From assembly GCA_017467905.1 (NCBI GenBank), contig JAFUKD010000010.1:1-64000 (forward strand): DNA of 64,000 nt. The letters are read 5' to 3'. Source of the DNA: Phascolarctobacterium sp. (GTDB lineage: Bacteria > Bacillota > Negativicutes > Acidaminococcales > Acidaminococcaceae). Below, in pieces: positions 6,826 to 15,662 of the stretch (position 1 is its first letter; each line of letters begins with the position of its first letter). Both the position numbers and the translations under genes were made by a program. A model generated the notes under the pieces. It saw nothing but the letters and a program-made list of their open reading frames with translations, searched no databases and had not been told where the DNA came from.

Positions 6826-7935
6826 TTATAATTTGTTTCTGAAAAACCAGCCTGCCACCGGCAAGGTAATCCCTGCAATTAACAGCATGGGTACCAAGGC
6901 GTAAGCCACTGTTGCCAAGCTGCTGCCTTCCAAAAATATTCTGCGCACTGCTTCTGTAGCAAAGCGTAAAGGATTCGCCAAGGTAAAGTACTGTAAAACC
7001 TGGGGCATATTGCGTACGGGAGTTGTTACGCCGGAAAGCAGGGACAGGGGCATCATCGCCATAAAACAGTACACCATCACCTGCTGCATATTGGCAGACA
7101 CTGCGGAAATAGACAAGCCGATCCCTACGCAGCTTAATAAAAATACCAACAGCACCAAGTACAGAGTAAAAAGGGAGCCCACAACTTTAATCTCAAACCA
7201 GACGCACATAATAATTAAAGCGAAGGTCGCCTGTATCAAACCGATGAGAATGGGTGATATAGCCTTACCGATGAGGATAATGGAAGGCTCAATAGGCGTA
7301 ACCAAAAGCTGGTCAAAGGTTCCCTGCTCCCTTTCCCTCGCTACGGAAAGACCTGCCAGCATCAAAACTTGGGACAAGCTCATCATAGGTATTAGGGCGG
7401 GCAGGAACATCCACCTTGTAATCAGGTTAGGGTTATACCAGGCAATGGTTTCCGTTTCCAAAATCCTGCCTCCATTACGCCTCGCATTGTAATCTGCCAC
7501 AATGCTGTTCACATAGCCAGCCGCAATACCGGAAGTTGAAGAGTTCCTACCATCCGTAATCACCTGCACCTCGGCACGCTCCCCTGCCACCAGCTTATCT
7601 GCAAAATCCGCAGGAATGTTTACCACCAGCATTGCCACATCTGAATCTATGGCTTCAGCTATTTCCGAAGTACTGTTCAAGGTCTGTACTCGTCGGAACA
7701 CACCACTGCCTTCCATCTTAGCAATAAGCTCTGTGGAATACTTGCTCCTGCTTTGGTCAAGACAGGCGTACTGCACTTCGTCCAAATTGAAGGTAGCCGC
7801 GTACCCGAAAAGCATAGTCTGCATAATAACGGGTAAAAATAAAATGGTACGAGTACGCGGGTCCTTAATTGTAGCTAGCAGCTCCTTCTTTATCATAAAT
7901 TTTAACTTTCTTAAAAACGCTCTGAAACCATCCAT
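6826..7935 (-). CDS. ABC-2 type transporter permease (YbhR/YhhJ-like)
   Basis: A 369-residue permease with one N-terminal helix (about 27-50), a large extracytoplasmic domain and five or six C-terminal helices, the layout of ABC-2 drug/efflux permeases of the YbhS/YbhR type. The conserved segment REREQGTFDQLLVTPI (about 212-227) is the cytoplasmic coupling helix region. It overlaps the operon frame two bases after its sister permease, so the two probably form a heterodimer driven by the double ATPase upstream. The exported substrate is not known. Confidence 0.9.
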   Translation of the reverse strand: MDGFRAFLRKLKFMIKKELLATIKDPRTRTILFLPVIMQTMLFGYAATFNLDEVQYACLDQSRSKYSTELIAKMEGSGVFRRVQTLNSTSEIAEAIDSDVAMLVVNIPADFADKLVAGERAEVQVITDGRNSSTSGIAAGYVNSIVADYNARRNGGRILETETIAWYNPNLITRWMFLPALIPMMSLSQVLMLAGLSVAREREQGTFDQLLVTPIEPSIILIGKAISPILIGLIQATFALIIMCVWFEIKVVGSLFTLYLVLLVFLLSCVGIGLSISAVSANMQQVMVYCFMAMMPLSLLSGVTTPVRNMPQVLQYFTLANPLRFATEAVRRIFLEGSSLATVAYALVPMLLIAGITLPVAGWFFRNKL

Positions 7936-7937
7936 AT

Positions 7938-9062
7938 TCAGCCAACTCTTTTCTTTGTCACTCTAAAGGCCATACTGATAAAGAACACTGCGTATAAAAC
8001 TAAGATGCTACAATTTCTGATAATGAGCTCCCAATTATTCCCTGCCAAAAACAAAGTCTTGAGCAGCTGCATATAATAGGTAGGAGGCAGGGCGTAACCA
8101 ACAATTTTTACTACCAAGGGCACGCTCCGCAAATCAAATAAAAATCCTGACAGCATCATAGTTGGCATCATACTTAAAACCAAGGCAAGCTGACTGGCAA
8201 GAAACTGATTCTTCGTTATGGAAGAAATCATCAGCCCCACCCCAAGTGCCACCAAAAGATACAGCATAGTGCATAGCAAAATCACTACGAAAGAGCCATG
8301 CATTGGTACGTCAAACAACAGCTGTGAAGCCACAACACACAAGGCAAAGCCAACCATCGCCACGCAAAAGTAGGGAATCATTTTCGAAAGTAGTATTTCT
8401 AAAACCTTAACCGGTGTTACAAAAAGAGCTTCCAACGTTCCCCGCTCCCACTCCTTCGCCATAACCATTGCCGTCAGGAACACGCCGGAAATGGTTATAA
8501 TCAGAACTATAAGCCCGGGAATAAAATACCACGCACTGGTGTTGGCATCATTAAACCACATTCTGCTGACTACGGTAACAGCGCCAAGGCCAGCACCACT
8601 TCCTAAAAATTTGTATTGGTTTTGCGCCAGCCAATTGCTGAGTGCTCCTTCCAGATAGCCCTTCATAATGCTGGCATTGGAAGCATCCACACCGTAAAGA
8701 ATAATCTGCACCTTGGCACGCTTCTGGTAAAGGCTTTCCGTAAAATCCGAGGGCACTCGCACAATAGCGTCCACTGTCCTGCCATCCATCAGGGCAACTG
8801 CTTCCTTCATGGAAGGTGCATAATAGGGCTCAAAATATTCGGAGCCTTGCATGAAGCTTAGCATATCCTCCACTGTTGGCGAAGCGTCTTCCATAACCAC
8901 CGCTGTAGGCACCCGCTTCACGTCCATGGAAATTCCGTAGCCCATTAGAAAAATAAGGATAATCGGTACAGCAATGCCAATCATAAGACTGCTATCATCC
9001 CGCCAAAGCTGTTTAAACTCTTTGACGAGCAAGGCTCGTAATCTTTCCCAAAAGGCAGACAT
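7938..9062 (-). CDS. ABC-2 type transporter permease (YbhS-like)
   Basis: A 374-residue paralogue of the next gene, with the same topology (N-terminal helix, extracytoplasmic domain, C-terminal helix bundle) and the coupling segment KEWERGTLEALFVTPV. It starts with a GGAGG site two bases after the ATPase stop. The gene order adaptor-adaptor-ATPase-permease-permease matches the E. coli ybhGFSR exporter except for the extra adaptor. Confidence 0.9.
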   Translation of the reverse strand: MSAFWERLRALLVKEFKQLWRDDSSLMIGIAVPIILIFLMGYGISMDVKRVPTAVVMEDASPTVEDMLSFMQGSEYFEPYYAPSMKEAVALMDGRTVDAIVRVPSDFTESLYQKRAKVQIILYGVDASNASIMKGYLEGALSNWLAQNQYKFLGSGAGLGAVTVVSRMWFNDANTSAWYFIPGLIVLIITISGVFLTAMVMAKEWERGTLEALFVTPVKVLEILLSKMIPYFCVAMVGFALCVVASQLLFDVPMHGSFVVILLCTMLYLLVALGVGLMISSITKNQFLASQLALVLSMMPTMMLSGFLFDLRSVPLVVKIVGYALPPTYYMQLLKTLFLAGNNWELIIRNCSILVLYAVFFISMAFRVTKKRVG

Positions 9063-9064
9063 GG

Positions 9065-10561
9065 CTATACCTCCTTCTCTCCACGAGATTTTTCTACAAT
9101 GGCAATAAAGGCTTCGTTCATATCATCACTGGCAACTCCTGCCTGCTCCCTAATTTCTTTAGGCGTTCCTAAGGCAAGCATCCTGCCCTGATCCTGAATC
9201 ATAATCCTGTCGCAGTATTCCGCTTCTTCCATAAAATGGGTGGTAATGATAATCGTCTTGCCTTCCGCCGCCAAAGCAGTAATCTGCTTCCAAAAATTTC
9301 TTCGCGCCACCGGGTCAATACCACTGGTAGGTTCGTCCAAGAAAATAATCCGCGGTTCGTGGAGCAGGGCTACCGCCATAGAAAGCCTTTGCTTGTAGCC
9401 ACCGGGAAGCTCCCCTGCTTCCTTGTCACTCAGTTCTGCCATATCAAACTGCTCTTTTACGGCAGCCATCCGCTCTCGCAAACGTTCATCATCTAAACCG
9501 TAAACACCGCCATAAAAATTCATGTTCTCGTCCACAGTCAAGGTAGGGTACAGGGAAAACTTCTGCGCCACATAACCGATGTTGGCACGAGCCTGGGTAC
9601 GCGCCGTTCGTAAGTCCAGCCCTGCTACAGCAAGATAACCACTACTGGCAGGCAGCAAGCCGCACAGCATTCTAAAGGTTGTAGTCTTGCCTGCACCGTT
9701 AGGCCCAAGCAATCCAAAAATCTCACCCTCCCGCACTTGAAAGGAAACATCGTCAACTGCCACGAAGTCTCCAAACTTCCGCACCAAGTTGCGTACTTCA
9801 ATTACGAACTTGTCAGGTAGCGACCTTACTCCTGTAAAGGCAACCTCCTTGGGAGGATGCAGATACTCTCGTAAATTTTCAGGAGTATCTTCTGCCAACA
9901 GCTTTCCTTCATTAAATATAATTACCTTGCTGCACAAATCTGCTTCGTCCATATAGGCAGTGCTGACAAGAACGGTAAGCTCATCATCTTTGACAAGCTG
10001 TTGTAAAATCTCCCACAGCTCGCGACGGCTTAAAGGGTCAACGCCAACGGTGGGTTCATCTAAAACCAAAAGCTCCGGCGCACGCACGAGGGTACACGCC
10101 AAACCAAGCTTCTGTTTCATCCCGCCACTAAGCTTGCCAGCCAAGCTCTCTGTAAACTGCGCCAAGCCCGTCATATGTAAGAGCCTGGCAAAGCGCGCCT
10201 GCCTTTCGCCTTGAGGAACGTTATGTAAATCTGCGTACAGCACCATGTTTTCCATAACCGTCAAGTCCTCGTACAAGCCAAAACGTTGGGGCATATAACT
10301 GATTCTGTCCTGCACTGCTTGGGGCTCAGCAAGCACGTCCATTCCCAAAACCTCTAGGCTGCCACTGGAGGGAACAAGCAAACCGCACACCATTCTGATA
10401 AAAGTAGTCTTACCTGCGCCATCAGGACCGATGAGAGCGGTTAGCCTGCCATGGGGAATCCCAATATTTATATTTTCCAACGCCACGATTTCCTTCTTGC
10501 TCCTTTTGTCAATAAAGCTTTTACAGATATTTTTAGAGATGATTACGTTTTTCCCAGTCAT
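9065..10561 (-). CDS. ABC transporter ATP-binding protein with two nucleotide-binding domains (YbhF-like)
   Basis: The ATG at 10561 (MTGKNVII) is chosen because GGAGG lies seven bases upstream; the frame extends to a GTG at 10573 that overlaps this site. The 498-residue protein has two ABC domains. Domain 1 has Walker A GPDGAGKTT, signature LSGGMKQK and Walker B LLVLDEPT. Domain 2 has GPNGAGKTT, a variant signature LPGGYKQR and IIFLDEPT. The fused pair energises the two permeases encoded downstream. It follows the adaptor gene across a hairpin repeat. Confidence 0.92.
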   Translation of the reverse strand: MTGKNVIISKNICKSFIDKRSKKEIVALENINIGIPHGRLTALIGPDGAGKTTFIRMVCGLLVPSSGSLEVLGMDVLAEPQAVQDRISYMPQRFGLYEDLTVMENMVLYADLHNVPQGERQARFARLLHMTGLAQFTESLAGKLSGGMKQKLGLACTLVRAPELLVLDEPTVGVDPLSRRELWEILQQLVKDDELTVLVSTAYMDEADLCSKVIIFNEGKLLAEDTPENLREYLHPPKEVAFTGVRSLPDKFVIEVRNLVRKFGDFVAVDDVSFQVREGEIFGLLGPNGAGKTTTFRMLCGLLPASSGYLAVAGLDLRTARTQARANIGYVAQKFSLYPTLTVDENMNFYGGVYGLDDERLRERMAAVKEQFDMAELSDKEAGELPGGYKQRLSMAVALLHEPRIIFLDEPTSGIDPVARRNFWKQITALAAEGKTIIITTHFMEEAEYCDRIMIQDQGRMLALGTPKEIREQAGVASDDMNEAFIAIVEKSRGEKEV

Positions 10562-10584
10562 AACAACCTCCACCTTTTATATAG

Positions 10585-10705
10585 AAAATTGTTAGAAGTG
10601 CCGGAAGGCGCGAAGCAACGCAATTCGTGAAGCGATGGCGTACTAAGCGTACGTCGAGCAAGCGAATAAGTTGCGACAAAGCATAACGGTGCTTATAACA
10701 ATTTT
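10585..10705 (-). repeat. Gene-end hairpin repeat, copy 2
   Basis: Nine bases beyond the stop codon of the larger adaptor gene, read on the minus strand. Outer arms are AAAATTGTTA (10585-10594 on the plus strand) and TAACAATTTT (10696-10705). Middle stems are GCAAC/GTTGC and ATTCG/CGAAT, and the core CGTAC-TAAGC-GTACG is followed by GTCGAGCAAG. The orientation relative to the upstream gene is the same as in the other copies. Confidence 0.85.
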
Positions 10706-10713
10706 AAAAGTGC

Positions 10714-11700
10714 TTATTGGAATTTTAAAGTCGCCGGCATCCCCATTCGGAGAATATTATTTTCATCAACTACATTCACCCTCACCTCATACACAAGCGC
10801 ACTCCTCAACTCTTCCGTCTGTACTGTTTTGGGAGTGAACTCCGCTACGTTAGAGATATACCCCACCTGACCGCGCAAAGGTTTATCAGGAAAGCTGTCA
10901 ATAAATATTTCTGCCTCCATTCCCGGTTTGACTTCTCCCAAACGCTGCTCGCTAATGTAGGCACGCACCCACTTAGTATCATCCAAAGCAATCAGGTATA
11001 CCGGCTTCTGAGGCGAAGCCATATCACCGATCTCTTGCAGGCGGGAACGCACCACTCCGTTCACAGGAGAGTAAAGCTTGGTCTGACTTAAATTGTATTT
11101 TTGCAAGAGCAGGTCTGCACGCAAGCCTTTCAGATGAGCTTCTGCTTCGGCAATATCTTCATAACGAGGGCCAAGCTCACTTAAACGATAGGTTTCGCGG
11201 GCGTTATCCACGCTTGCCGCCGCAGCCTTGTATCTTGCCCAAGCATTATCCAACTCCTGCTTGCTGATGGCAGATGATTCATACAGCTCCTTCATTCTAT
11301 TCTTATGGACGAGGGCATTCTCATAATCCGCTTCGGCGCCACGCAGCTTAGCTGCATTCTGCTCTATCTCTTCCGGACGTGAACCATTCTTTAGCCGCAG
11401 CACTACTGCCTCCTGCTTTTCAATGGCAGCTTCGCTTTTAGCAATACTTAACTCCAAAGGTCTGCTCTCCAAGATTGCCAACAAGTCATTCTTATCCACC
11501 CGGTCTCCTTCTTCTACCAGCATCCTTTCAATCCGCTCGCTAGAGTTGAAAGCCAAGGACACCTGCCTAACATCCACATTGCCGTACAAAACCAGTTGGT
11601 CTTCCTGCTTCTGAAAAAAATAATAGCCTGCAGTACAGGCAAGGACTAAAGCCCCCACCACGCAAGCTATTTTCTTCCTACTATCGTACAAATACAACAT
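10714..11700 (-). CDS. HlyD/YbhG-type membrane fusion (adaptor) protein
   Basis: A 328-residue periplasmic adaptor. One N-terminal helix (about 11-28) anchors it in the inner membrane. A first lipoyl-like half (RVDKNDLLAILESRP) is followed by a long coiled-coil hairpin (about 80-195) and a second half (LYSPVNGVVRSRLQEIGD), then a beta-barrel domain. It links the ABC-2 exporter to an outer-membrane channel, which fits a diderm host. It follows a shorter adaptor by 17 bases, so the operon carries two. Confidence 0.9.
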   Translation of the reverse strand: MLYLYDSRKKIACVVGALVLACTAGYYFFQKQEDQLVLYGNVDVRQVSLAFNSSERIERMLVEEGDRVDKNDLLAILESRPLELSIAKSEAAIEKQEAVVLRLKNGSRPEEIEQNAAKLRGAEADYENALVHKNRMKELYESSAISKQELDNAWARYKAAAASVDNARETYRLSELGPRYEDIAEAEAHLKGLRADLLLQKYNLSQTKLYSPVNGVVRSRLQEIGDMASPQKPVYLIALDDTKWVRAYISEQRLGEVKPGMEAEIFIDSFPDKPLRGQVGYISNVAEFTPKTVQTEELRSALVYEVRVNVVDENNILRMGMPATLKFQ

Positions 11701-11717
11701 AAGCTTTCCTCCTTCTT

Positions 11718-12482
11718 CTATTTTATAACCACTTCAACTGTACTCCCTGTCTTCAAAACATTTTCCTTATCCTTTACCGCTACCCTAACCTCATAGCCAC
11801 TCTGCACACCGCTAAGCTTAGCAATGTCTTCCGGCAAAGCTTCTGCCACTGTGGAAACGTAGTACACTCTACCTTCCACTGTCGTTTCCGGCATTATCTC
11901 TGCCACAATGGTTACAGGCATGCCCTTGGTAATCCGTTTGGCATAAGCTTCACTGGCGAAAGCACGCACCCATTTACTATTGGGCATTTCCAAATAATAG
12001 ACGGGCTTCATTGCCACAGCCATATCTCCAGGGTTTTGTAGGCGTTGACTAACAGTACCATCAACGGGAGCAACTATTCTTGCCTGACGCAAAAACTTTT
12101 CCTTTAAAAGCATATCTGCCCTCAAACCATTTAACCTACTATAAGCAAGCTTCTTCTCGTCGCTATCCACGTTGTTATCCTTTAGCTCTGCCTCGTAGCT
12201 GCTAATAAGCTTCTTTTCCGCAGCAACTTGAGCACTCATTTCTTCCATGCTTAAAGTACCCAGCACGTCTCCCTTATGAACAAAGTCCCCTTCCTGGACA
12301 AACATTTCCTTAATGGGGAACTCCATATTAAAGGAAAGATATACCCTTTTGCTTTCCACCTTACCGTACATCCCCACTTCTTCCTCTTCAGCGCCGCCAA
12401 AGAATGTAAATAAAATCATAATTACTGTTGTAGCAATGGCTGCCACTGCCCAAAACTTTTTATGTCGTCTGATAAATTCCAT
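11718..12482 (-). CDS. Short HlyD-type membrane fusion (adaptor) protein
   Basis: I choose the ATG at 12482 (MEFIRRHKKFWAVAAIA), eight bases after AAGGAAG; a GTG at 12491 overlaps that site. The 254-residue protein has an N-terminal membrane helix, the lipoyl-like motifs VHKGDVLGTLS and IVAPVDGTVSQRLQNPGD, and a barrel domain. The coiled coil is much shorter than in the neighbouring adaptor (about 35 residues). It is the first gene of the exporter operon. The difference in coiled-coil length suggests distinct roles or a mixed adaptor ring. Confidence 0.87.
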   Translation of the reverse strand: MEFIRRHKKFWAVAAIATTVIMILFTFFGGAEEEEVGMYGKVESKRVYLSFNMEFPIKEMFVQEGDFVHKGDVLGTLSMEEMSAQVAAEKKLISSYEAELKDNNVDSDEKKLAYSRLNGLRADMLLKEKFLRQARIVAPVDGTVSQRLQNPGDMAVAMKPVYYLEMPNSKWVRAFASEAYAKRITKGMPVTIVAEIMPETTVEGRVYYVSTVAEALPEDIAKLSGVQSGYEVRVAVKDKENVLKTGSTVEVVIK

Positions 12483-12504
12483 AATCGTCACTTCCTTAAA
12501 ATAA

Positions 12505-12545
12505 AAAGAGAGCTGCTTCCAACAATAGTTGGATACAACTCTCCT
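12505..12545 (-). terminator. Intrinsic terminator between the Na/Pi gene and the exporter operon (possible attenuator)
   Basis: On the minus strand GAGAGTTG pairs with CAGCTCTC, with an inner TCCAAC-TATT-GTTGGA hairpin, followed by TTTTTATTTT. It lies 25 bases before the adaptor ATG and downstream of a promoter at 12555-12582. A transcript from that promoter would therefore meet it at once. It may end the Na/Pi message, attenuate the exporter operon, or both. Confidence 0.7.
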
Positions 12546-12554
12546 AAGTTCAGT

Positions 12555-12582
12555 ATAACATTTAAACTGACGATTACAAGCA
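12555..12582 (-). promoter_or_regulatory. Probable promoter of the ABC-2 exporter operon
   Basis: On the minus strand TTGTAA and TATACT are 16 bases apart, in the gap after the Na/Pi gene. The start point would fall immediately ahead of the terminator hairpin at 12505-12545. Confidence 0.55.
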
Positions 12583-12595
12583 CTTCACCATAATT

Positions 12596-14212
12596 TCAGA
12601 AAGTACCCTGCACCAGCTGGCTAATGTTTTTAGAATGGTCAGCCACACGCTTCATATTGATTAGAAGCTCCAGCATAATAAAGCCTGCCACCGGGTCGCA
12701 ACGTCTTTCATTTAAACGTGTAATATGATTTTTACGAATTTCTTTTTGGAAGCGCTTAACTTCCCTGCATAACTCCACTGCCTCTGCAGCAATTTCCTTA
12801 TCATTTTTCTCCAAGGCTTCCAATGCACGTCCACTGGCATCCAAAACCTTTTGGCTCAGCACTAACAATTCTTCCTTAGCTTCCGGAGAAAAATCAACTT
12901 CGTCCTCAAAAATACGGCGCGCTCTCTTAGCCAAGGTTTTACCGTGGTCACCAATACGTTCAATATCATTACAAGCGTGCAGCAGCCCTGTATGTCTTTC
13001 GGATAGCTCCGTACCCATGGGCACCTGGCTCATCTCCGTCAAATAATTGGTAATATCTTTTTCCAAAGAGTCAATAACCGGCTCGTGGTCAAGAACGTAC
13101 TGCACCTTATCCTCATCAAACTCATTGATGGCTTCCATTCCCAAGCACACATTCTTCCGCGCCAAGGTTCCCATACGCACAACTTCCTTCACCGCCAAGC
13201 TCATAGCAATGGAAGGAGTTTTGAGCATCTTCTCGTCCAAATAAACAGGACGTCGCGAAATAACCTCGCCTTTATCAGGAAGCAAACGTTCCACCAATCT
13301 GATAAACGGACTGGCAAAGGGAATAAAGAGCATAGTATTGATAACGTTAAAAGCAGTATGAGCATTAGCAATTTGACGAGCAATGTCATTAGCAGGAGAA
13401 ACCGTCAAAACCAGCTTCATAAACCAGGGCATAAAGGTTAAGAAAATAATACTTCCAATTAAATTAAACATAACATGGGACAGCGCAACACGTTTAGCCG
13501 TAGTATTAGAGCGCAAGGTTGCCAGCACTGCGGTAATGCAGGTACCAATGTTGTCGCCCAGCAAAACAGGAATGGCGCCTTCCAAGGAAATCAACCCTTG
13601 GGTAGCCATAGCAATCAAAATACCAATAGTAGCACTACTGGACTGAATCAAAATTGTCATCACGATACCAACGCCAACGCCTAGCAAGGGATACTTGGCA
13701 AATATCTGGATGAATTCTACGAAACCGGGATATTCACGCAGGGGCATAACCGCGTTACTCATAAATTCCATACCAATCATCAACACGCCAAAGCCAAGGA
13801 GAACCTGTCCTAAAAACTTGCCGCGAGTGCGTTTGGAAAGAATATTCATCATAAAACCGATGAACAAAATCAGAGGCACATAATGAGTCAATTTAAAAGC
13901 AATCAATTGAGCAGTCATGGTTGTGCCAATATTTGCACCCATAACAATACCAAAGGCCTGCTTCAAATTTAGTAGCCCTGCATTAACAAGGCCAACAGTC
14001 ATAACGGTGGTAGCACTACTGGATTGCAGCACAGCAGTAACAACTGCTCCAAGCAGCACACCAAAAACAATGACACCTGTCATCATTTCTAAAATCTTTT
14101 GCAATTTTTCACCAGCAGCCTTTTGCAAGCCGTCGCCCATCAGCTGCATGCCATATAAGAATAAAGCCAAACCACCTAAAAACGCAATGAACGGTAAAAA
14201 CATTTTTAGCAC
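12596..14212 (-). CDS. Na/Pi cotransporter family protein with PhoU-like C-terminal domain
   Basis: A 538-residue protein. The first ~320 residues hold two repeats with the QSSSATT and QSSSAT motifs of the Na+/phosphate cotransporter (NptA/YjbB) family, within about eight or nine membrane segments. The last ~200 residues are soluble helices of the PhoU-like type, often linked to phosphate regulation. The start ATG has a GAGGT site. It has its own near-consensus promoter at 14237-14265. Confidence 0.92.
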   Translation of the reverse strand: MLKMFLPFIAFLGGLALFLYGMQLMGDGLQKAAGEKLQKILEMMTGVIVFGVLLGAVVTAVLQSSSATTVMTVGLVNAGLLNLKQAFGIVMGANIGTTMTAQLIAFKLTHYVPLILFIGFMMNILSKRTRGKFLGQVLLGFGVLMIGMEFMSNAVMPLREYPGFVEFIQIFAKYPLLGVGVGIVMTILIQSSSATIGILIAMATQGLISLEGAIPVLLGDNIGTCITAVLATLRSNTTAKRVALSHVMFNLIGSIIFLTFMPWFMKLVLTVSPANDIARQIANAHTAFNVINTMLFIPFASPFIRLVERLLPDKGEVISRRPVYLDEKMLKTPSIAMSLAVKEVVRMGTLARKNVCLGMEAINEFDEDKVQYVLDHEPVIDSLEKDITNYLTEMSQVPMGTELSERHTGLLHACNDIERIGDHGKTLAKRARRIFEDEVDFSPEAKEELLVLSQKVLDASGRALEALEKNDKEIAAEAVELCREVKRFQKEIRKNHITRLNERRCDPVAGFIMLELLINMKRVADHSKNISQLVQGTF

Positions 14213-14236
14213 CTCGCTATTTATTCTGATACCTAC

Positions 14237-14265
14237 ATTATACTAAGGGGAAGTAGGAGCTTCAA
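14237..14265 (-). promoter_or_regulatory. Promoter of the Na/Pi cotransporter gene
   Basis: On the minus strand TTGAAG (14260-14265) and TATAAT (14237-14242) are separated by 17 bases, 25 bases ahead of the start codon. Confidence 0.75.
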
Positions 14266-14457
14266 GGAAATTTTGAAAACAAAGCTTGTTCAAGTTGTAT
14301 CGTACATTATTTACAATATTTAACTGTTTTTCACAACAAATTCTGATTATTTTGCCTCAATCACAGAATCGCTTTATTTAATTATAAATTAAGGCTATAA
14401 TGAGTGATATATAAGAGCCAATTGCTCCCTATAAAAATCAGAAAAGAGGTCCTTGTA

Positions 14458-15429
14458 GTGAAAAAAATCTGTCAACTCATCGGAAAATACTTTGGTCTTA
14501 TCGCAGTATTGTTCTTAGTACTTGGTATGGTCATGCCCCAAAACTTCACTTGGGTTGTTGGCAAGATTGGTGGCGTAGCTGTCTTGAGTACTTTGCTTGG
14601 CATAGTTATGTTCGGTATGGGTACTACTCTCGATTTAAAAGATTTTGCCTTAGTCCTTAAACGTCCCTTAGACGTTTTCATCGGTGCCTGCGCCCAATTC
14701 CTTATCATGCCAGGTTTGGCTTATGTTATAGCCACTGCCTTCAACCTTGACCCTGCCTTGACGGCTGGCGTTGTTTTGGTTGGCACTTGTCCCGGCGGCA
14801 CCTCTTCTAACGTAATAACCTTTATGTCTAAAGGCGACGTTGCTCTTTCTGTCACCATGACCAGTGTTTCTACTGTACTTTCTCCCATCCTGACCCCGTT
14901 CATCACCTACAAACTTATTGGTGAACGCATCGCCTTCGACCCGGTTGGTATGTTCTGGAGTATTGTCCAAATCGTAATCATCCCCATCTGCTTGGGCTTA
15001 ACAGTTAAATACTTCTTGCCAAAGCTGGCATCCGCCGCTGTAGATTACTTACCTGCGGTTTCCGGTATCGCAATTTCCTTAATTATCGCAGGTGTTATAG
15101 CTGTCAGCCGCGACAACATTCTTAAAACTTCCAGCATCATTATTTTAGTAGTAGTATTGCACAATTGCCTTGGCTATCTCCTCGGTTTCATCCTTGCTCG
15201 TTTGACTGGCATGAGCTGGAAAAAAGCAATCGCCCTTTCCATCGAGGTTGGTATGCAAAACTCCGGCTTAGCAACTGGCTTGGCAAAAGCTCATTTCGCT
15301 TCCATGCCTATGGCAACTGTTCCCGGCGCTATCTTCTCTGCTTGGCACAATATTTCCGGTGCTATACTAGCGTGGGTATTCATCAACTTCTTAAATCCCA
15401 AATACGACCCTGAATATAAAGGCGAGTAA
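14458..15429 (+). CDS. Bile acid:sodium symporter (BASS) family transporter
   Basis: A 323-residue membrane protein. I choose the GTG at 14458 (VKKICQLIGKYFGLIAVL) because AGAGGT lies nine bases upstream; the frame also opens at a GTG at 14404 without a site. About ten hydrophobic segments fit the BASS fold. The conserved GTCPGGTSSNVITF (about 113-126) and EVGMQNSGLA (about 263-272) are Na+-site motifs of the family. The substrate cannot be told from sequence; bacterial relatives carry organic acids or pantoate-like compounds. A TATAAT at 14396-14401 may be its -10 box. Confidence 0.9.
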   Translation: MKKICQLIGKYFGLIAVLFLVLGMVMPQNFTWVVGKIGGVAVLSTLLGIVMFGMGTTLDLKDFALVLKRPLDVFIGACAQFLIMPGLAYVIATAFNLDPALTAGVVLVGTCPGGTSSNVITFMSKGDVALSVTMTSVSTVLSPILTPFITYKLIGERIAFDPVGMFWSIVQIVIIPICLGLTVKYFLPKLASAAVDYLPAVSGIAISLIIAGVIAVSRDNILKTSSIIILVVVLHNCLGYLLGFILARLTGMSWKKAIALSIEVGMQNSGLATGLAKAHFASMPMATVPGAIFSAWHNISGAILAWVFINFLNPKYDPEYKGE

Positions 15430-15457
15430 ATCTAAGTGAATATTTTAAGTAAGCAAA

Positions 15458-15486
15458 AACGCGACTCTTTCGAGCCGCGTTTTTTA
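15458..15486. terminator. Bidirectional intrinsic terminator
   Basis: AACGCGACTC pairs with GAGCCGCGTT around TTTC with one mismatch on the plus strand (a G-U pair on the minus strand). It is followed by T runs on both sides. It ends the BASS gene and the convergent serC-serA-small ORF operon. Confidence 0.8.
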
Positions 15487-15645
15487 TTGTAACATATCAT
15501 CAATACTATCTAATTCACTTTGAACAACATTACAGCGTTCAATAAAATCTTCATCTGCCATTGCAAATTGCATCAATTTTATTTTTTGCTCAGTTGTAAA
15601 ATCTGTAGCTTCTTTTTCAGCCAATTTTAATAATGAATTAGTCAT
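15484..15645 (-). CDS. Small hypothetical protein (53 aa) at the end of the serine-biosynthesis operon
   Basis: An acidic 53-codon frame starting MTNSLLKLAEKEATDFTTEQ and ending DSIDDMLQ, 17 bases after serA. GAAAGG lies nine bases before the ATG. It is predicted to be helical, with no membrane segment and no motif I recognise. Its stop overlaps the terminator stem. The good ribosome site and operon position favour a real gene; its role is unknown. Confidence 0.6.
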   Translation of the reverse strand: MTNSLLKLAEKEATDFTTEQKIKLMQFAMADEDFIERCNVVQSELDSIDDMLQ

Positions 15646-15662
15646 AAGCCAAAACCTTTCTT

